Assembly (NCBI GenBank): GCA_002316595.1 | Contig: DCDV01000004.1 | Coordinates: 10,353-26,790, forward strand | DNA length: 16,438 bases | Direction of reading: 5' to 3' | From: Mageeibacillus sp. UBA1046 | GTDB lineage: Bacteria; Bacillota; Clostridia; Saccharofermentanales; DTU023 | In this document: one piece after another, positions 1 to 7,627 of the stretch | Layout: every line of letters starts with the position of its first letter | Position numbering within the stretch: position 1 is the stretch's first letter | Notes under the pieces: model-generated | What the model was told of the DNA's origin: nothing | Database searches by the model: none | What the model saw: the letters and a program-made list of their open reading frames with translations, nothing else | Program-made: the position numbers and the translations under genes

Positions 1-438
1 CGCCTGACAGAATGCCTGCAGGAAATGATGGAAGCTGCTGCCATCACACTTTTCGAACAGGAAGCTCTTTCACTTTCCCACCCGGACGGACGCAAGCTGG
101 CCGAAATCTGGACCAAAGAGGAGCTGCGTTCTGGCCTGGCAGGCTTTCCCTGGGATGATTCCGCCAATTTCCAGGCCGGATACGGCTTTTTGCTGCGCCC
201 CAGTCTGTTTCTCCGGCCCTTGCAGCATTTGACCAAGGCCAGAGCATATACCAGAGTCTGGCTGTTTAAACCATTTTCCTGGAAAGGATCCGGCAAACTT
301 GGCGGTGCTTTATCTCAGCTTTTGGCCGGCGATACTGCCACCGGTGATCAATTGTCACTGGCCGGCTTCTCAGATCCGATCACGGACCTTGATTTAAGGC
401 TGGCATCCTTTAATTTATGCGATCGGCTGCAGTTGTAA
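1..438 (+). CDS. Unrecognised protein, C-terminal part (5' end outside window)
   Basis: The frame is open from the first base of the window to a TAA at 436-438, so this is the C-terminal ~145 residues of a longer protein. An ATG pair at 25-30 is available but has no convincing ribosome binding site, so I treat the gene as truncated by the window edge. I do not recognise the family. The visible part is soluble-looking, with no membrane segment or cysteine cluster; it has acidic and aromatic stretches and a leucine-rich C-terminus. It ends 18 bases before the ATG of rdgB on the same strand, so the two are probably co-transcribed. Its codons look more GC-rich than those of the genes that follow. 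No function is proposed. Confidence 0.6.
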   Translation, partial: RLTECLQEMMEAAAITLFEQEALSLSHPDGRKLAEIWTKEELRSGLAGFPWDDSANFQAGYGFLLRPSLFLRPLQHLTKARAYTRVWLFKPFSWKGSGKLGGALSQLLAGDTATGDQLSLAGFSDPITDLDLRLASFNLCDRLQL

Positions 439-456
439 ATAAGATTGAAGAGGAAT

Positions 457-1044
457 ATGAAGAGAATTGTTCTAGCAACACATAATGAGGATAAGCTAAA
501 TGAGCTGAAAACAATATTGCTGCCGTACGGCTATGATCTCATCAGCATGTCTGAGGCCGGCTTTGTGGGCGATATTGCGGAAACCGGCAGCAGTTATCGT
601 GAAAACGCGTATATCAAGGCCAAGACTGTCCACGATTTCTGTCATTGCCCCGTGCTTGCAGATGATACCGGTTTATCCATCGATCTTCTGGATGGCGCCC
701 CGGGGCTGCACACAGCCAGATTTGCCGGTGTGGAGAGCGGATATGCGGACAAGATAGATGCTATTTGGATCTTGCTCAAACCCTATACAAAGGAACAATG
801 GACTGCTACCTTTCACTGCACGCTGTGTTTCATCGATGATGATGTTTATTATTTCTCCGGACAGATAAAGGGATTAATTTCCGACAAAAAGATGGGAAGA
901 CACGGTTTTGGCTATGATCCGGTTTTTTATGTTCCGGAACTGGGCATGACAACGGCAGAGATGCTCCCGGAAGAAAAAAACAAAATCAGTCATCGGGGTC
1001 GTGCGATAGCTGAATTCGTCAAGTTTTTAGAGAACAGATCATGA
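457..1044 (+). CDS. rdgB: XTP/dITP diphosphatase (RdgB/HAM1 family)
   Basis: Hydrolyses non-canonical purine nucleoside triphosphates (XTP, dITP, ITP) to the monophosphate and pyrophosphate, keeping deaminated bases out of DNA and RNA; cytosolic. The 195-residue product has the family's landmarks in order: the N-terminal ATHNxxKxxEL substrate loop, the ADDTGLxID...GAPGLHTARFAG segment with the catalytic acidic residues, and the C-terminal GFGYDPVFYVPE and EEKNKISHRGRA motifs. Length matches the family (about 190-200). I chose the ATG at 457 because it lies 4 bases after AGAGG and gives the standard MKRIVLATHN start. A TTG at 445 would add four residues but destroys that spacing. The gene sits 13 bases before the ACT-domain gene, consistent with an operon. 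Confidence 0.95.
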   Translation: MKRIVLATHNEDKLNELKTILLPYGYDLISMSEAGFVGDIAETGSSYRENAYIKAKTVHDFCHCPVLADDTGLSIDLLDGAPGLHTARFAGVESGYADKIDAIWILLKPYTKEQWTATFHCTLCFIDDDVYYFSGQIKGLISDKKMGRHGFGYDPVFYVPELGMTTAEMLPEEKNKISHRGRAIAEFVKFLENRS

Positions 1045-1057
1045 GAATTGGAGCCGT

Positions 1058-1498
1058 ATGATGAAAAAAGAGGAATATTTGATTGTCAAGGCTGATGTAC
1101 TGCCGGAGGTCTTCCGCAAGGTGATTGCCGTCAAGAAACTCCTGGATTCAGGTGAAGTTTACTCAGTGAACAGAGCAGTGCAGAAGGTCAAGATCAGCCG
1201 CAGCGCTTTCTACAAATACAGAGACGCAGTCAGGCCCTTTGAGGAGACCACGGCCGGAAGCATATACTCTCTGGTAATACAGATTGAAAGCTTCCCCGGA
1301 GTTTTTCCTGCCACCATAGAGGTAATATCGCGCAGCGGCGCCCGGATTGTAAATTTGTACCAGAACGCTGCCATCAGAGGGTTATCTACAATACTAATAA
1401 CACTGGAAGACGGTTCCAGAAAAGACTCTCCTGCTGAATTAGTTACCCGGCTGCGCCGGGTGCATGGAATACGAAATATCAGCATTTTAGACAAATGA
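1058..1498 (+). CDS. UPF0735-family ACT domain protein (PheB-like)
   Basis: A 146-residue protein of the Firmicutes UPF0735/PheB type. Residues about 35-65 have a helix-turn-helix look (SVNRAVQKVKISRSAFYKYRDAV), and residues about 70-145 form an ACT domain, with the pattern SLVIQIESFPGVFPATIEVISRSGARIVNL and a conserved-looking end (RLRRVHGIRNISIL). ACT domains usually bind amino acids and regulate metabolism. Family members are often found near homoserine or phenylalanine genes; here the neighbours are rdgB and a membrane protein, so the ligand cannot be inferred. Two adjacent ATG codons (1058 and 1061) follow GGAG at 1050-1053; the second has the better spacing. The biochemical role of this family is not firmly settled, so a regulatory role is inference. 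Confidence 0.85.
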   Translation: MMKKEEYLIVKADVLPEVFRKVIAVKKLLDSGEVYSVNRAVQKVKISRSAFYKYRDAVRPFEETTAGSIYSLVIQIESFPGVFPATIEVISRSGARIVNLYQNAAIRGLSTILITLEDGSRKDSPAELVTRLRRVHGIRNISILDK

Positions 1499-1563
1499 CC
1501 TTTCAGCAGGCTTATGATAGGCTAAATAATCAACTTAAATAATCATGTTGCACTGGAGATTAA

Positions 1564-2292
1564 ATGAGATTCAGCATATTCAATGCCTATAAAATCCATG
1601 AGCTGGAGCCTGAACGACATGTTCAGGCATGGTTCCTTACGTTATTTGCCTGTCACTCTGCATTATTGCTTTCCTTACAGGGACAAGACCTCTTAACTCT
1701 GATTTTATCCGAGATATTGCATTTATTATTAGAACCGGCCGCTCCTTTACCGCAGTTAAACAGCAGTTACCTGGTCTATGCCGCCGCGTATTCATTAGTC
1801 GGGTTTATCGGCTTTATGCTGGCCATTACGTACTCTATTACTCATATAAACAATATGACGAAGAAAGAGTCTCGCTCCGCTTTGCCTGAAGTGCTGAAGA
1901 AATTTTTTCCGCTCCTGATTTTCGCAATCATCAGCGGCGGCATATATGTTATCTCTTCGTTCTTCTTAATGATTCCTTATTTTGTCTATATGTCAATGTT
2001 CTATTACGTTCCCGCTGAGATTGTAATTGGCAATAAGTCGCTGCCGGAAGCATTGGCAAAGAGCTGGCGTCTGACTAAAAGACGCAAAGTCTTCATTGCT
2101 GCCAGCGTTATAACCGTCACTTTTTTGCTCCGTTATATTTCTCAGTTCATTGCCGGAAGTTTCGCCTCTACAGCCTGGGCAGCCAGTTTGATCATGGGCT
2201 TTTCTTTCGCGCTTCGTGATTTGGTCTCAGGGAGGCTGAACGCCTTGTTGTATCTCTTACACACCGGAGTTATCCGGGAGAGAGAGCTCTGA
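1564..2292 (+). CDS. Multi-pass integral membrane protein (DUF975-like)
   Basis: A 242-residue hydrophobic protein with about five likely membrane segments, near residues 20-40, 70-95, 112-145, 173-195 and 200-220. The order of a short charged N-terminus, a long hydrophobic core and a polar stretch resembling PEALAKSWRLTKRRK before the last segments resembles DUF975/YciC-type membrane proteins of Firmicutes, in which a similar conserved motif precedes the final helices. That family has no agreed function. The ATG is preceded by GGAG at 1555-1558, five bases away. The gene is 65 bases after the ACT protein and 63 bases before prfB, on the same strand. The product is confidently a membrane protein; the family assignment is tentative. 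Confidence 0.65.
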   Translation: MRFSIFNAYKIHELEPERHVQAWFLTLFACHSALLLSLQGQDLLTLILSEILHLLLEPAAPLPQLNSSYLVYAAAYSLVGFIGFMLAITYSITHINNMTKKESRSALPEVLKKFFPLLIFAIISGGIYVISSFFLMIPYFVYMSMFYYVPAEIVIGNKSLPEALAKSWRLTKRRKVFIAASVITVTFLLRYISQFIAGSFASTAWAASLIMGFSFALRDLVSGRLNALLYLLHTGVIREREL

Positions 2293-2355
2293 CCGGTTCG
2301 CGCATGATCATTTTTGAAAATAATGCATCGCCGGACTATCAGAAAGGACATCACA

Positions 2356-3465
2356 ATGCTTGAATTCGAACATTTTAATATCGAAATAAATAATTACAAA
2401 GAAGAGCTCCAAAATCTGGAACGAGCCTTACATCTTGATGAAGAACAAGATGAACTTGAAGAGCTGACAAAAAGTACTGCCGATCCGGAGTTCTGGTCTG
2501 ATACGGATAGAGCCCGCAATATTCAGCAGCGTATCAGCGCCATTAATAATAAGGCCGATGAATACCACAGGTTAACCGCAGCTCTGGATGATCTGCAAGT
2601 ATTAAATGAGCTCGGGGAAGAAGAGGCAGACAGGAGTGTTATTCCGGAGATTTATTCTCTCTTGAAAAATTGGCAGCGGGATTTTGAGCATATGAAGCTG
2701 CGTACGCTGCTCACAGATGAACACGACAGCTCAAATGCTATTGTAACCTTGCACGCCGGAGCCGGAGGGACAGAATCTCAGGATTGGGTGGAAATGCTCT
2801 ATCGTATGTACTCCCGCTGGGCAGAAAATAACAATTTTGAACTGAAACTGCTCGATCTTATAGATGGTGACGAAGCCGGCATAAAGAGTGTCACCTTCAA
2901 AGTATCAGGAACAAACGCCTATGGCTATCTGCGCTCCGAACACGGTGTGCATCGTCTGGTCCGGATATCACCATTTGACTCATCCGGACGCAGGCATACA
3001 TCTTTTGCCTCAATGGAAGTCTTGCCGGAACTTGATGATTCAATTGAAATTGAAATTAATCCTGATGATCTGAAAGTAGATGTTTTCCGCTCCTCAGGAG
3101 CGGGCGGGCAGCACGTTAATAAAACATCGTCTGCTGTAAGAATGACTCACTTGCCTACCGGCATTGTCGTTTCCTGTCAGAACGAGCGCTCGCAGATGCA
3201 AAACAGAGAAACTGCCTTGAAAATGCTGAAAGCAAAACTTTATACTTTAGCTAAGCAAAAACATATGGACCGAATAGAAGACTTGAAAGGCGATATGCTG
3301 GATATTGCCTGGGGCAGCCAAATCAGATCGTATGTTTTCTGCCCATATACAATGGTCAAGGATCATCGCACCGGCTGTGAAACCTCTGATATCGATGCGG
3401 TGATGGATGGTGAAATTGATGATTTGATTTATTCATATCTGGCAGGTGATCAAATACAAAAATAG
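2356..3465 (+). CDS. prfB: Peptide chain release factor 2 (RF2), no programmed frameshift
   Basis: Recognises UGA and UAA stop codons in the ribosomal A site and triggers peptide release. The 369-residue product carries the SPF stop-codon recognition tripeptide (in RISPFDSSGRRH) and the GGQ peptidyl-hydrolysis motif at residues 250-252, the same position as in E. coli RF2. The start is the ATG at 2356, eight bases after an AAAGGA site; upstream TTG and ATG codons in frame have no ribosome binding site and would add residues not found in the family. Most prfB genes carry an in-frame UGA near codon 25 needing a +1 shift at CTT TGA C. Here the equivalent place (2431-2439) reads CAT CTT GAT and is continuous, so the autoregulatory frameshift is absent. 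Followed 15 bases later by purE. Confidence 0.97.
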   Translation: MLEFEHFNIEINNYKEELQNLERALHLDEEQDELEELTKSTADPEFWSDTDRARNIQQRISAINNKADEYHRLTAALDDLQVLNELGEEEADRSVIPEIYSLLKNWQRDFEHMKLRTLLTDEHDSSNAIVTLHAGAGGTESQDWVEMLYRMYSRWAENNNFELKLLDLIDGDEAGIKSVTFKVSGTNAYGYLRSEHGVHRLVRISPFDSSGRRHTSFASMEVLPELDDSIEIEINPDDLKVDVFRSSGAGGQHVNKTSSAVRMTHLPTGIVVSCQNERSQMQNRETALKMLKAKLYTLAKQKHMDRIEDLKGDMLDIAWGSQIRSYVFCPYTMVKDHRTGCETSDIDAVMDGEIDDLIYSYLAGDQIQK

Positions 3466-3480
3466 TGCAGGAGGAGAATA

Positions 3481-3975
3481 ATGCAAAAAGTCCTTGTAAT
3501 TATGGGCAGCGATTCTGATCTGCCCAAACTCAAACCTTGTCTGGACACACTGGAAGAATATGGAGTTTCTTATTCTGCCCGGGTTTGTTCAGCACACCGT
3601 ACCCCCGATTTGGCCTCAAAATTGGCTTTGGAAGCAGAAGAAGAAGGGTTTGGCGTAATAATTGCTGCCGCAGGCCTGGCTGCTCATCTGGCCGGCGTAC
3701 TGGCAGCGCATACGATTCTGCCGGTTATCGGTCTGCCCATAGCCGGAGGAGCTCTCAATGGGCTGGATGCTCTCTATGCAATGGTTCAGATGCCTCCCGG
3801 CGTTCCTGTTGCTACAGTAGCCATTGACGGAGCGAAGAATGCAGCATTGCTGGCAATCCAGATTTTGGCCCGATCATCCGCAGATTTGAAAGCAAAGCTC
3901 CACCAGGCAAAAAAAGACATGGCAGACGCTGTGCTGAAGAAAGACAACAAATTACAGGATACGTTAAATGCTTAG
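3481..3975 (+). CDS. purE: N5-carboxyaminoimidazole ribonucleotide mutase (PurE)
   Basis: Converts N5-CAIR to CAIR in de novo purine synthesis. The 164-residue protein starts with MGSDSDLPKLK, has the SAHRTPD active-site segment, and has the AAHLAGVLAA and PVIGLPI...GLDALYAMVQMPPGVPVATVAI stretches typical of PurE. The histidine-arginine segment and the AAHLAG loop look more like class I, the mutase that works with PurK, than the animal/Treponema class II carboxylase. However, the AGG of class I is replaced by AAG, and the later AIG-xAG segment is two residues shorter (AIDGAKNAA). No purK is visible. A strong GGAGGA lies six bases before the ATG. Its last 8 bases overlap purN, implying translational coupling. 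Confidence 0.95.
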   Translation: MQKVLVIMGSDSDLPKLKPCLDTLEEYGVSYSARVCSAHRTPDLASKLALEAEEEGFGVIIAAAGLAAHLAGVLAAHTILPVIGLPIAGGALNGLDALYAMVQMPPGVPVATVAIDGAKNAALLAIQILARSSADLKAKLHQAKKDMADAVLKKDNKLQDTLNA

Positions 3976-4579
3976 AATCGCAGTTTTTGTATCCGGCGGC
4001 GGCAGCAATCTGCAGAACATTATTGACAGCATCAACGACGGTGATCTGAAAGATGTCAAGATTGCACGGGTTGTTGCGTCCAAGGCCGGCACAAAAGCAG
4101 AGCAGCGTGCGCGGAAACATCAAATTCCGGTTTCGATTTATTCTTTAACTGACGATGCTAATACAGCAATTTTATTAGATCAGTTGACCGCGGACAGTGT
4201 AGATATGCTTGTACTTGCCGGATATCTGCAAAAGATAAGTCCTCAGCTCATACGTGCTTTCCCTGACAGAATAATAAATATTCATCCGGCACTGCTTCCA
4301 AAACACGGCGGCAAAGGCATGTATGGGATCAGGCCGCATGAAGCTGTTTTAGCCGCGGGAGAGAAATTCACCGGTGCCACAGTGCATACCGTTAATGAAG
4401 AATATGATCAAGGGCAAATACTTCTGCAAAGGGAAGTAAAAGTGCTTCCTGAGGATGATGCAGAGAGTTTACAGGCCAGAGTAATGTCAGAAGCAGAAAA
4501 AATCATTTTGCCGCAAGTAATTCAGAAATTTGCACTAGCTAAAAAAGCCGGGGCAGCACCGTTTGTTTCCGACATATAG
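3968..4579 (+). CDS. purN: Phosphoribosylglycinamide formyltransferase (PurN)
   Basis: Transfers a formyl group from 10-formyltetrahydrofolate to glycinamide ribonucleotide (GAR) to make FGAR. The 203-residue product has the N-terminal VFVSGGGSNLQNII phosphate-binding loop. The formyltransferase catalytic trio is N104 and H106 in INIHPALLPKHGGKGMYG and D147 in VNEEYDQGQIL, followed by the usual QREVKV strand. Length is normal for PurN (about 190-215). The ATG lies inside the end of purE (8-base overlap in another frame), so translation is probably coupled. purH follows after 20 bases with its own strong ribosome binding site. This is the folate-dependent enzyme rather than formate-dependent PurT. 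Confidence 0.96.
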   Translation: MLRIAVFVSGGGSNLQNIIDSINDGDLKDVKIARVVASKAGTKAEQRARKHQIPVSIYSLTDDANTAILLDQLTADSVDMLVLAGYLQKISPQLIRAFPDRIINIHPALLPKHGGKGMYGIRPHEAVLAAGEKFTGATVHTVNEEYDQGQILLQREVKVLPEDDAESLQARVMSEAEKIILPQVIQKFALAKKAGAAPFVSDI

Positions 4580-4599
4580 ATAAAATTTGGGAGGACTTT

Positions 4600-6141
4600 A
4601 TGAAAAGAGCTTTGATTAGCGTATCAGACAAAGAAGGCAGCGATGTATTCGCACGCCAGCTGAAAGATCTGGGATACGAGATTATTTCTACCGGCGGAAC
4701 TGCGGTGTTTCTGGAGAAAGCCGGCATTCCTGTCGTTCCGGTTGAAGATGTGACAAAATTTCCTGAATGTCTGGATGGAAGAGTTAAGACACTTCACCCG
4801 TTGATCTTTGGATCTATTCTTGGCCGCCGCGATTTGCCTGATCACGTTGAACAGATGAAAAAATTTGACATGCAGGCTATTGACATAATCGCAGTAAATC
4901 TCTATCCCTTCCTGGATACTATCTGTCAGCCGGATAAAAGCAAGCAGGATTGCATCGAGCAGATTGATATCGGCGGCCCCTCGATGCTGCGGGCAGCGGC
5001 CAAGAACTATCAGGATGTAACTGTTATCTGCGATCCTGCCGATTACGAACGCGTAATTTCTCAGCTAAAGGAAAAAGGTGATACCGATAAATCCCTGCGC
5101 TACGAGCTGGCTCTTAAAGTTTTTGAGCATACAGCGGCTTATGACTCTGTAATTGCAGAATGGTTGCGTGCTCAGGCTGATCCCGATGAACCTGCACTCG
5201 CAACAGGCAAGAATTTCACTTCCAGTTATGTACATATTGCCAAATTGAGGTATGGGGAAAATCCCCAGCAAGCCGCAGATTATTATAGTTCAGCCATTAC
5301 TGTGCCCGGATCTTTAACCGGCGCAGAGCAGCTAGGCGGCAAGGAGCTGTCTTATAATAATATTGCAGATACTGACGCTGCAATGGCACTTTTAAGAGAG
5401 TTTGACCAGCCCTGTGTAGTAGCGGTCAAGCATGCCAACCCCTGCGGCGTCGGTCTCGGCGACCACCTTGCTGAAGCATGGGATAAAGCATATGCCAGCG
5501 ATCCGGTATCAATATTCGGCGGCATAATCGCAACAAACAGGAAAGTAGAAGCAGATGTAGCCCGCAAGATGAATGCGATTTTTCTGGAAGTAGTGGTGGC
5601 TCCGGATTTCTCCGAGGAAGCTGTACAAATTCTGAGCCAAAAGCCTAATCTGCGTTTGCTGAAGCTCCGGGATATTTTGGCCGGCAGAAGCGAGCGTAAA
5701 CTGAAGGATATTCTCGGCGGTCTGCTGGTCCAAGACGAGGATGCCGGTGATGACGAAAACTGGCAGATCCCGACCAGAACAAAACCGGATGATGCGCAAA
5801 GAGAAGATTTGCTCTTTGCCATGAAAGTTGTTAAGCATGTTAAATCCAATGCAATCGTGTTGGTTAAAAATAAAGCGACAGTCGGGATCGGCGCCGGCCA
5901 GATGAACAGGGTGCAGTCTGCAAAAATTGCCATAGCGCAGGCAGGTGAGAAGGCCGTGGGATCTGTGCTGGGATCAGACGCCTTCTTCCCATTTCCCGAC
6001 ACAGTCGAAGAAGCCTTTAATGCTGGTGTCGCAGCGATTATCCAGCCGGGAGGCTCCCTCAAGGATAGTGAAAGCGTCGCCTTCTGTGATGCGCATGATC
6101 TGCCCATGGTCATGACTGGCGTGAGACACTTCCGCCATTGA
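4600..6141 (+). CDS. purH: Bifunctional AICAR formyltransferase / IMP cyclohydrolase (PurH)
   Basis: Carries out the last two steps of IMP synthesis. The N-terminal part (residues about 1-195) is the MGS-like IMP cyclohydrolase domain, beginning KRALISVSDKEG, with STGGTAVFLEKAGI and DGRVKTLHPLIFG. The remainder is the AICAR transformylase domain, with LRYGENPQQAADYY, the catalytic Lys-His pair at 277-278 in VKHANPCGVG, and the usual GVRHFRH C-terminus. At 513 residues it is of normal length. GGGAGGA precedes the ATG. The protein uses 10-formyltetrahydrofolate, as PurN does. A 253-codon open frame on the opposite strand here is a coding shadow. It is followed by a 205-base structured gap before purD. 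Confidence 0.97.
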   Translation: MKRALISVSDKEGSDVFARQLKDLGYEIISTGGTAVFLEKAGIPVVPVEDVTKFPECLDGRVKTLHPLIFGSILGRRDLPDHVEQMKKFDMQAIDIIAVNLYPFLDTICQPDKSKQDCIEQIDIGGPSMLRAAAKNYQDVTVICDPADYERVISQLKEKGDTDKSLRYELALKVFEHTAAYDSVIAEWLRAQADPDEPALATGKNFTSSYVHIAKLRYGENPQQAADYYSSAITVPGSLTGAEQLGGKELSYNNIADTDAAMALLREFDQPCVVAVKHANPCGVGLGDHLAEAWDKAYASDPVSIFGGIIATNRKVEADVARKMNAIFLEVVVAPDFSEEAVQILSQKPNLRLLKLRDILAGRSERKLKDILGGLLVQDEDAGDDENWQIPTRTKPDDAQREDLLFAMKVVKHVKSNAIVLVKNKATVGIGAGQMNRVQSAKIAIAQAGEKAVGSVLGSDAFFPFPDTVEEAFNAGVAAIIQPGGSLKDSESVAFCDAHDLPMVMTGVRHFRH

Positions 6142-6156
6142 ATGAACGGACGTAAA

Positions 6157-6304
6157 GTCTCAGATCCTCAACGAAAGAGGCCAACTGAGGCACACAATCG
6201 GTATTTTATTAAAGTCCGGGTGCGAAAGAACTGAGCGCTGCCGGACAGTCGATAATTGATATTAAGGTACGGAACTGACCGTCATGGCTCATCGGGGAGT
6301 TTTA
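6157..6304 (+). ncRNA. Candidate structured leader RNA between purH and purD
   Basis: Not recognised as a known riboswitch class by eye, but rich in complementary arms. Hairpin 1 spans 6157-6191: outer 7-bp stem GTCTCAG/CTGAGGC, inner CCTC/GAGG closing an AACGAAA loop. Hairpin 2 spans 6201-6262: GTATTTTATT pairs with GATAA and GATAT, then a strong GTCCGG/CCGGAC stem (6214-6219 with 6241-6246), capped by GTGC/GCGC with an 11-base loop. The last part has two mutually exclusive folds: ACGG/CCGT (6269-6282), or a longer stem pairing AACT, CCG and ATG with CAT, CGG and AGTT (6273-6301) and running into TTTTATT. That resembles an attenuator controlling purD. The sequence AACTGA recurs three times (6184, 6229 and 6273) and CGAAAG twice. 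A ligand is not proposed. Confidence 0.5.
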
Positions 6305-6346
6305 TTCAGATTAGATTAGCCGGATTAAATTATCAGGAGAGATATT

Positions 6347-7627
6347 ATGTCTCAGTCTAAAGATATTGTATTAGTTGTTGGCGGCGGGGGACGAGAGCAT
6401 GCGGTCATAAAAGCTCTGGCTAAGAGCAATGAAATAGCGGAACTGCACGCCGCCCCCGGTAATGGCGGCATTTCCGAACTGGCAACCTGCCATCCTGTTG
6501 CAGCGACAGATATTGCCGCTCAGGTCGATCTGGCTGAAATGCTGGACTGTGATTTTGTGATTGTGACACCTGATGACCCCCTGGCGCTGGGGCTTGTTGA
6601 CAAGCTGGAAGACAAAGGGATTAAGGCTTTTGGTCCATCAGCCGCAGCAGCCCGCCTGGAATCCAGCAAAGTATTCGCCAAAGAGCTTATGAACAAATTG
6701 GCAATTCCGACAGCTGCCGCATCAATATATCATGATGAGCAAGAGGCTCTGTCCTCCTTAAAAAAGTGTGCTTTTCCACTTGTCATTAAAGCAGACGGGC
6801 TGGCTCAAGGTAAGGGAGTCATAATCTGCCAGAGCGAAGAATCCGCCCAACTGGCCATTGCTGAAATAATGCATGCCCGCAGATTCGGAAATGCCGGCGA
6901 GCGGATTTTAATCGAGGAGTATCTGACCGGACCGGAAGTTACCATAATGTGTTTTTGCGACGGAGAGTATTTGCTGGCATTACCCAGTTCCAGAGACCAT
7001 AAAAGAATAGGCGAAGGCGATACAGGAGAGAATACCGGCGGTATGGGAGTAATTTCCCCTGTCCCTGAAATGACTGAAGCTCTGCAGCAACAGGTCATGG
7101 AAACAATCTTCAAGCCTGTTGTTCAAGAAATGGCGACAAATGGTACACCTTTTCGAGGCATTCTCTATTGCGGTTTGATGCTGACCAAAAAAGGTCCTTA
7201 TGTCATTGAGTTCAATGCCCGCTTCGGCGATCCGGAGACTCAAGCTGTTCTGCCTTTGCTCCGTACCGATCTTTATAGACTCTTGAAAGCTTGTGTGGAC
7301 GGTGATTTGCACAAGCACCGGCTGGATGTAAGTGACGAAGCCAGCTGTGTTGTAATCATGGCCTCCGCCGGATATCCGGGCAAGTACCGGACAGGCTGTG
7401 AAATCAGAGGACTTGAGCTGGTTGAGGATGCGTATGTTTATCACTCCGGCACTGTTAAGAAGGGGAATAAATTTTTCACCTCGGGAGGCCGGGTGCTCGC
7501 TGTCTCAGCTCAGGCTAAAACCCTGCCGCAAGCTATCAGGAAAGCCTATCTGGAAGTTGACAAAATCAGTTTTCAAAACTGTGTTTTCCGAAGAGATATC
7601 GGCAAGAATTGCGAAGTGACACCATGA
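6347..7627 (+). CDS. purD: Phosphoribosylamine-glycine ligase (GAR synthetase)
   Basis: Joins glycine to 5-phosphoribosylamine using ATP, the step before PurN. The 426-residue product has the N-terminal GGGGREHA phosphate loop (residues 12-19), the ATP-grasp core with VIKADGLAQGKGV, then DHKRIGEGDTGENTGGMGVISP and FNARFGDPETQAVLPLL. These are the signature stretches of PurD. Length fits the family (about 420-430). The ATG has AGGAGAG eight bases upstream. It is separated from purH by a folded leader that may control it independently. Its stop codon overlaps the ATG of the nadD-yqeK gene (ATGA), so the NAD gene is probably translated from the same message. Confidence 0.97.
   Translation: MSQSKDIVLVVGGGGREHAVIKALAKSNEIAELHAAPGNGGISELATCHPVAATDIAAQVDLAEMLDCDFVIVTPDDPLALGLVDKLEDKGIKAFGPSAAAARLESSKVFAKELMNKLAIPTAAASIYHDEQEALSSLKKCAFPLVIKADGLAQGKGVIICQSEESAQLAIAEIMHARRFGNAGERILIEEYLTGPEVTIMCFCDGEYLLALPSSRDHKRIGEGDTGENTGGMGVISPVPEMTEALQQQVMETIFKPVVQEMATNGTPFRGILYCGLMLTKKGPYVIEFNARFGDPETQAVLPLLRTDLYRLLKACVDGDLHKHRLDVSDEASCVVIMASAGYPGKYRTGCEIRGLELVEDAYVYHSGTVKKGNKFFTSGGRVLAVSAQAKTLPQAIRKAYLEVDKISFQNCVFRRDIGKNCEVTP

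Noticed and set aside
5352..6113. A 253-codon open frame on the minus strand inside purH.
   Set aside because: The + strand is clearly purH over the whole stretch; the reverse translation is low-complexity (serine- and alanine-rich) and lacks a ribosome binding site. It is a shadow.
6212..6246. AAAGTCCGGG resembles the start of RNase P RNA, and the gap also recalled 6S RNA.
   Set aside because: The gap is far too short for RNase P, other conserved RNase P segments are missing, and no closing stem with central bubble typical of 6S joins its ends.
6141..6346. ZTP, c-di-GMP or hammerhead-type elements in the purH-purD gap (GGACGTAAAGTC, CTGA and GAAA segments).
   Set aside because: The conserved cores (for example CTGANGA for hammerhead, or the ZTP GGGTCGTGA and CCGCCTGGG parts) are not present; only short fragments match.
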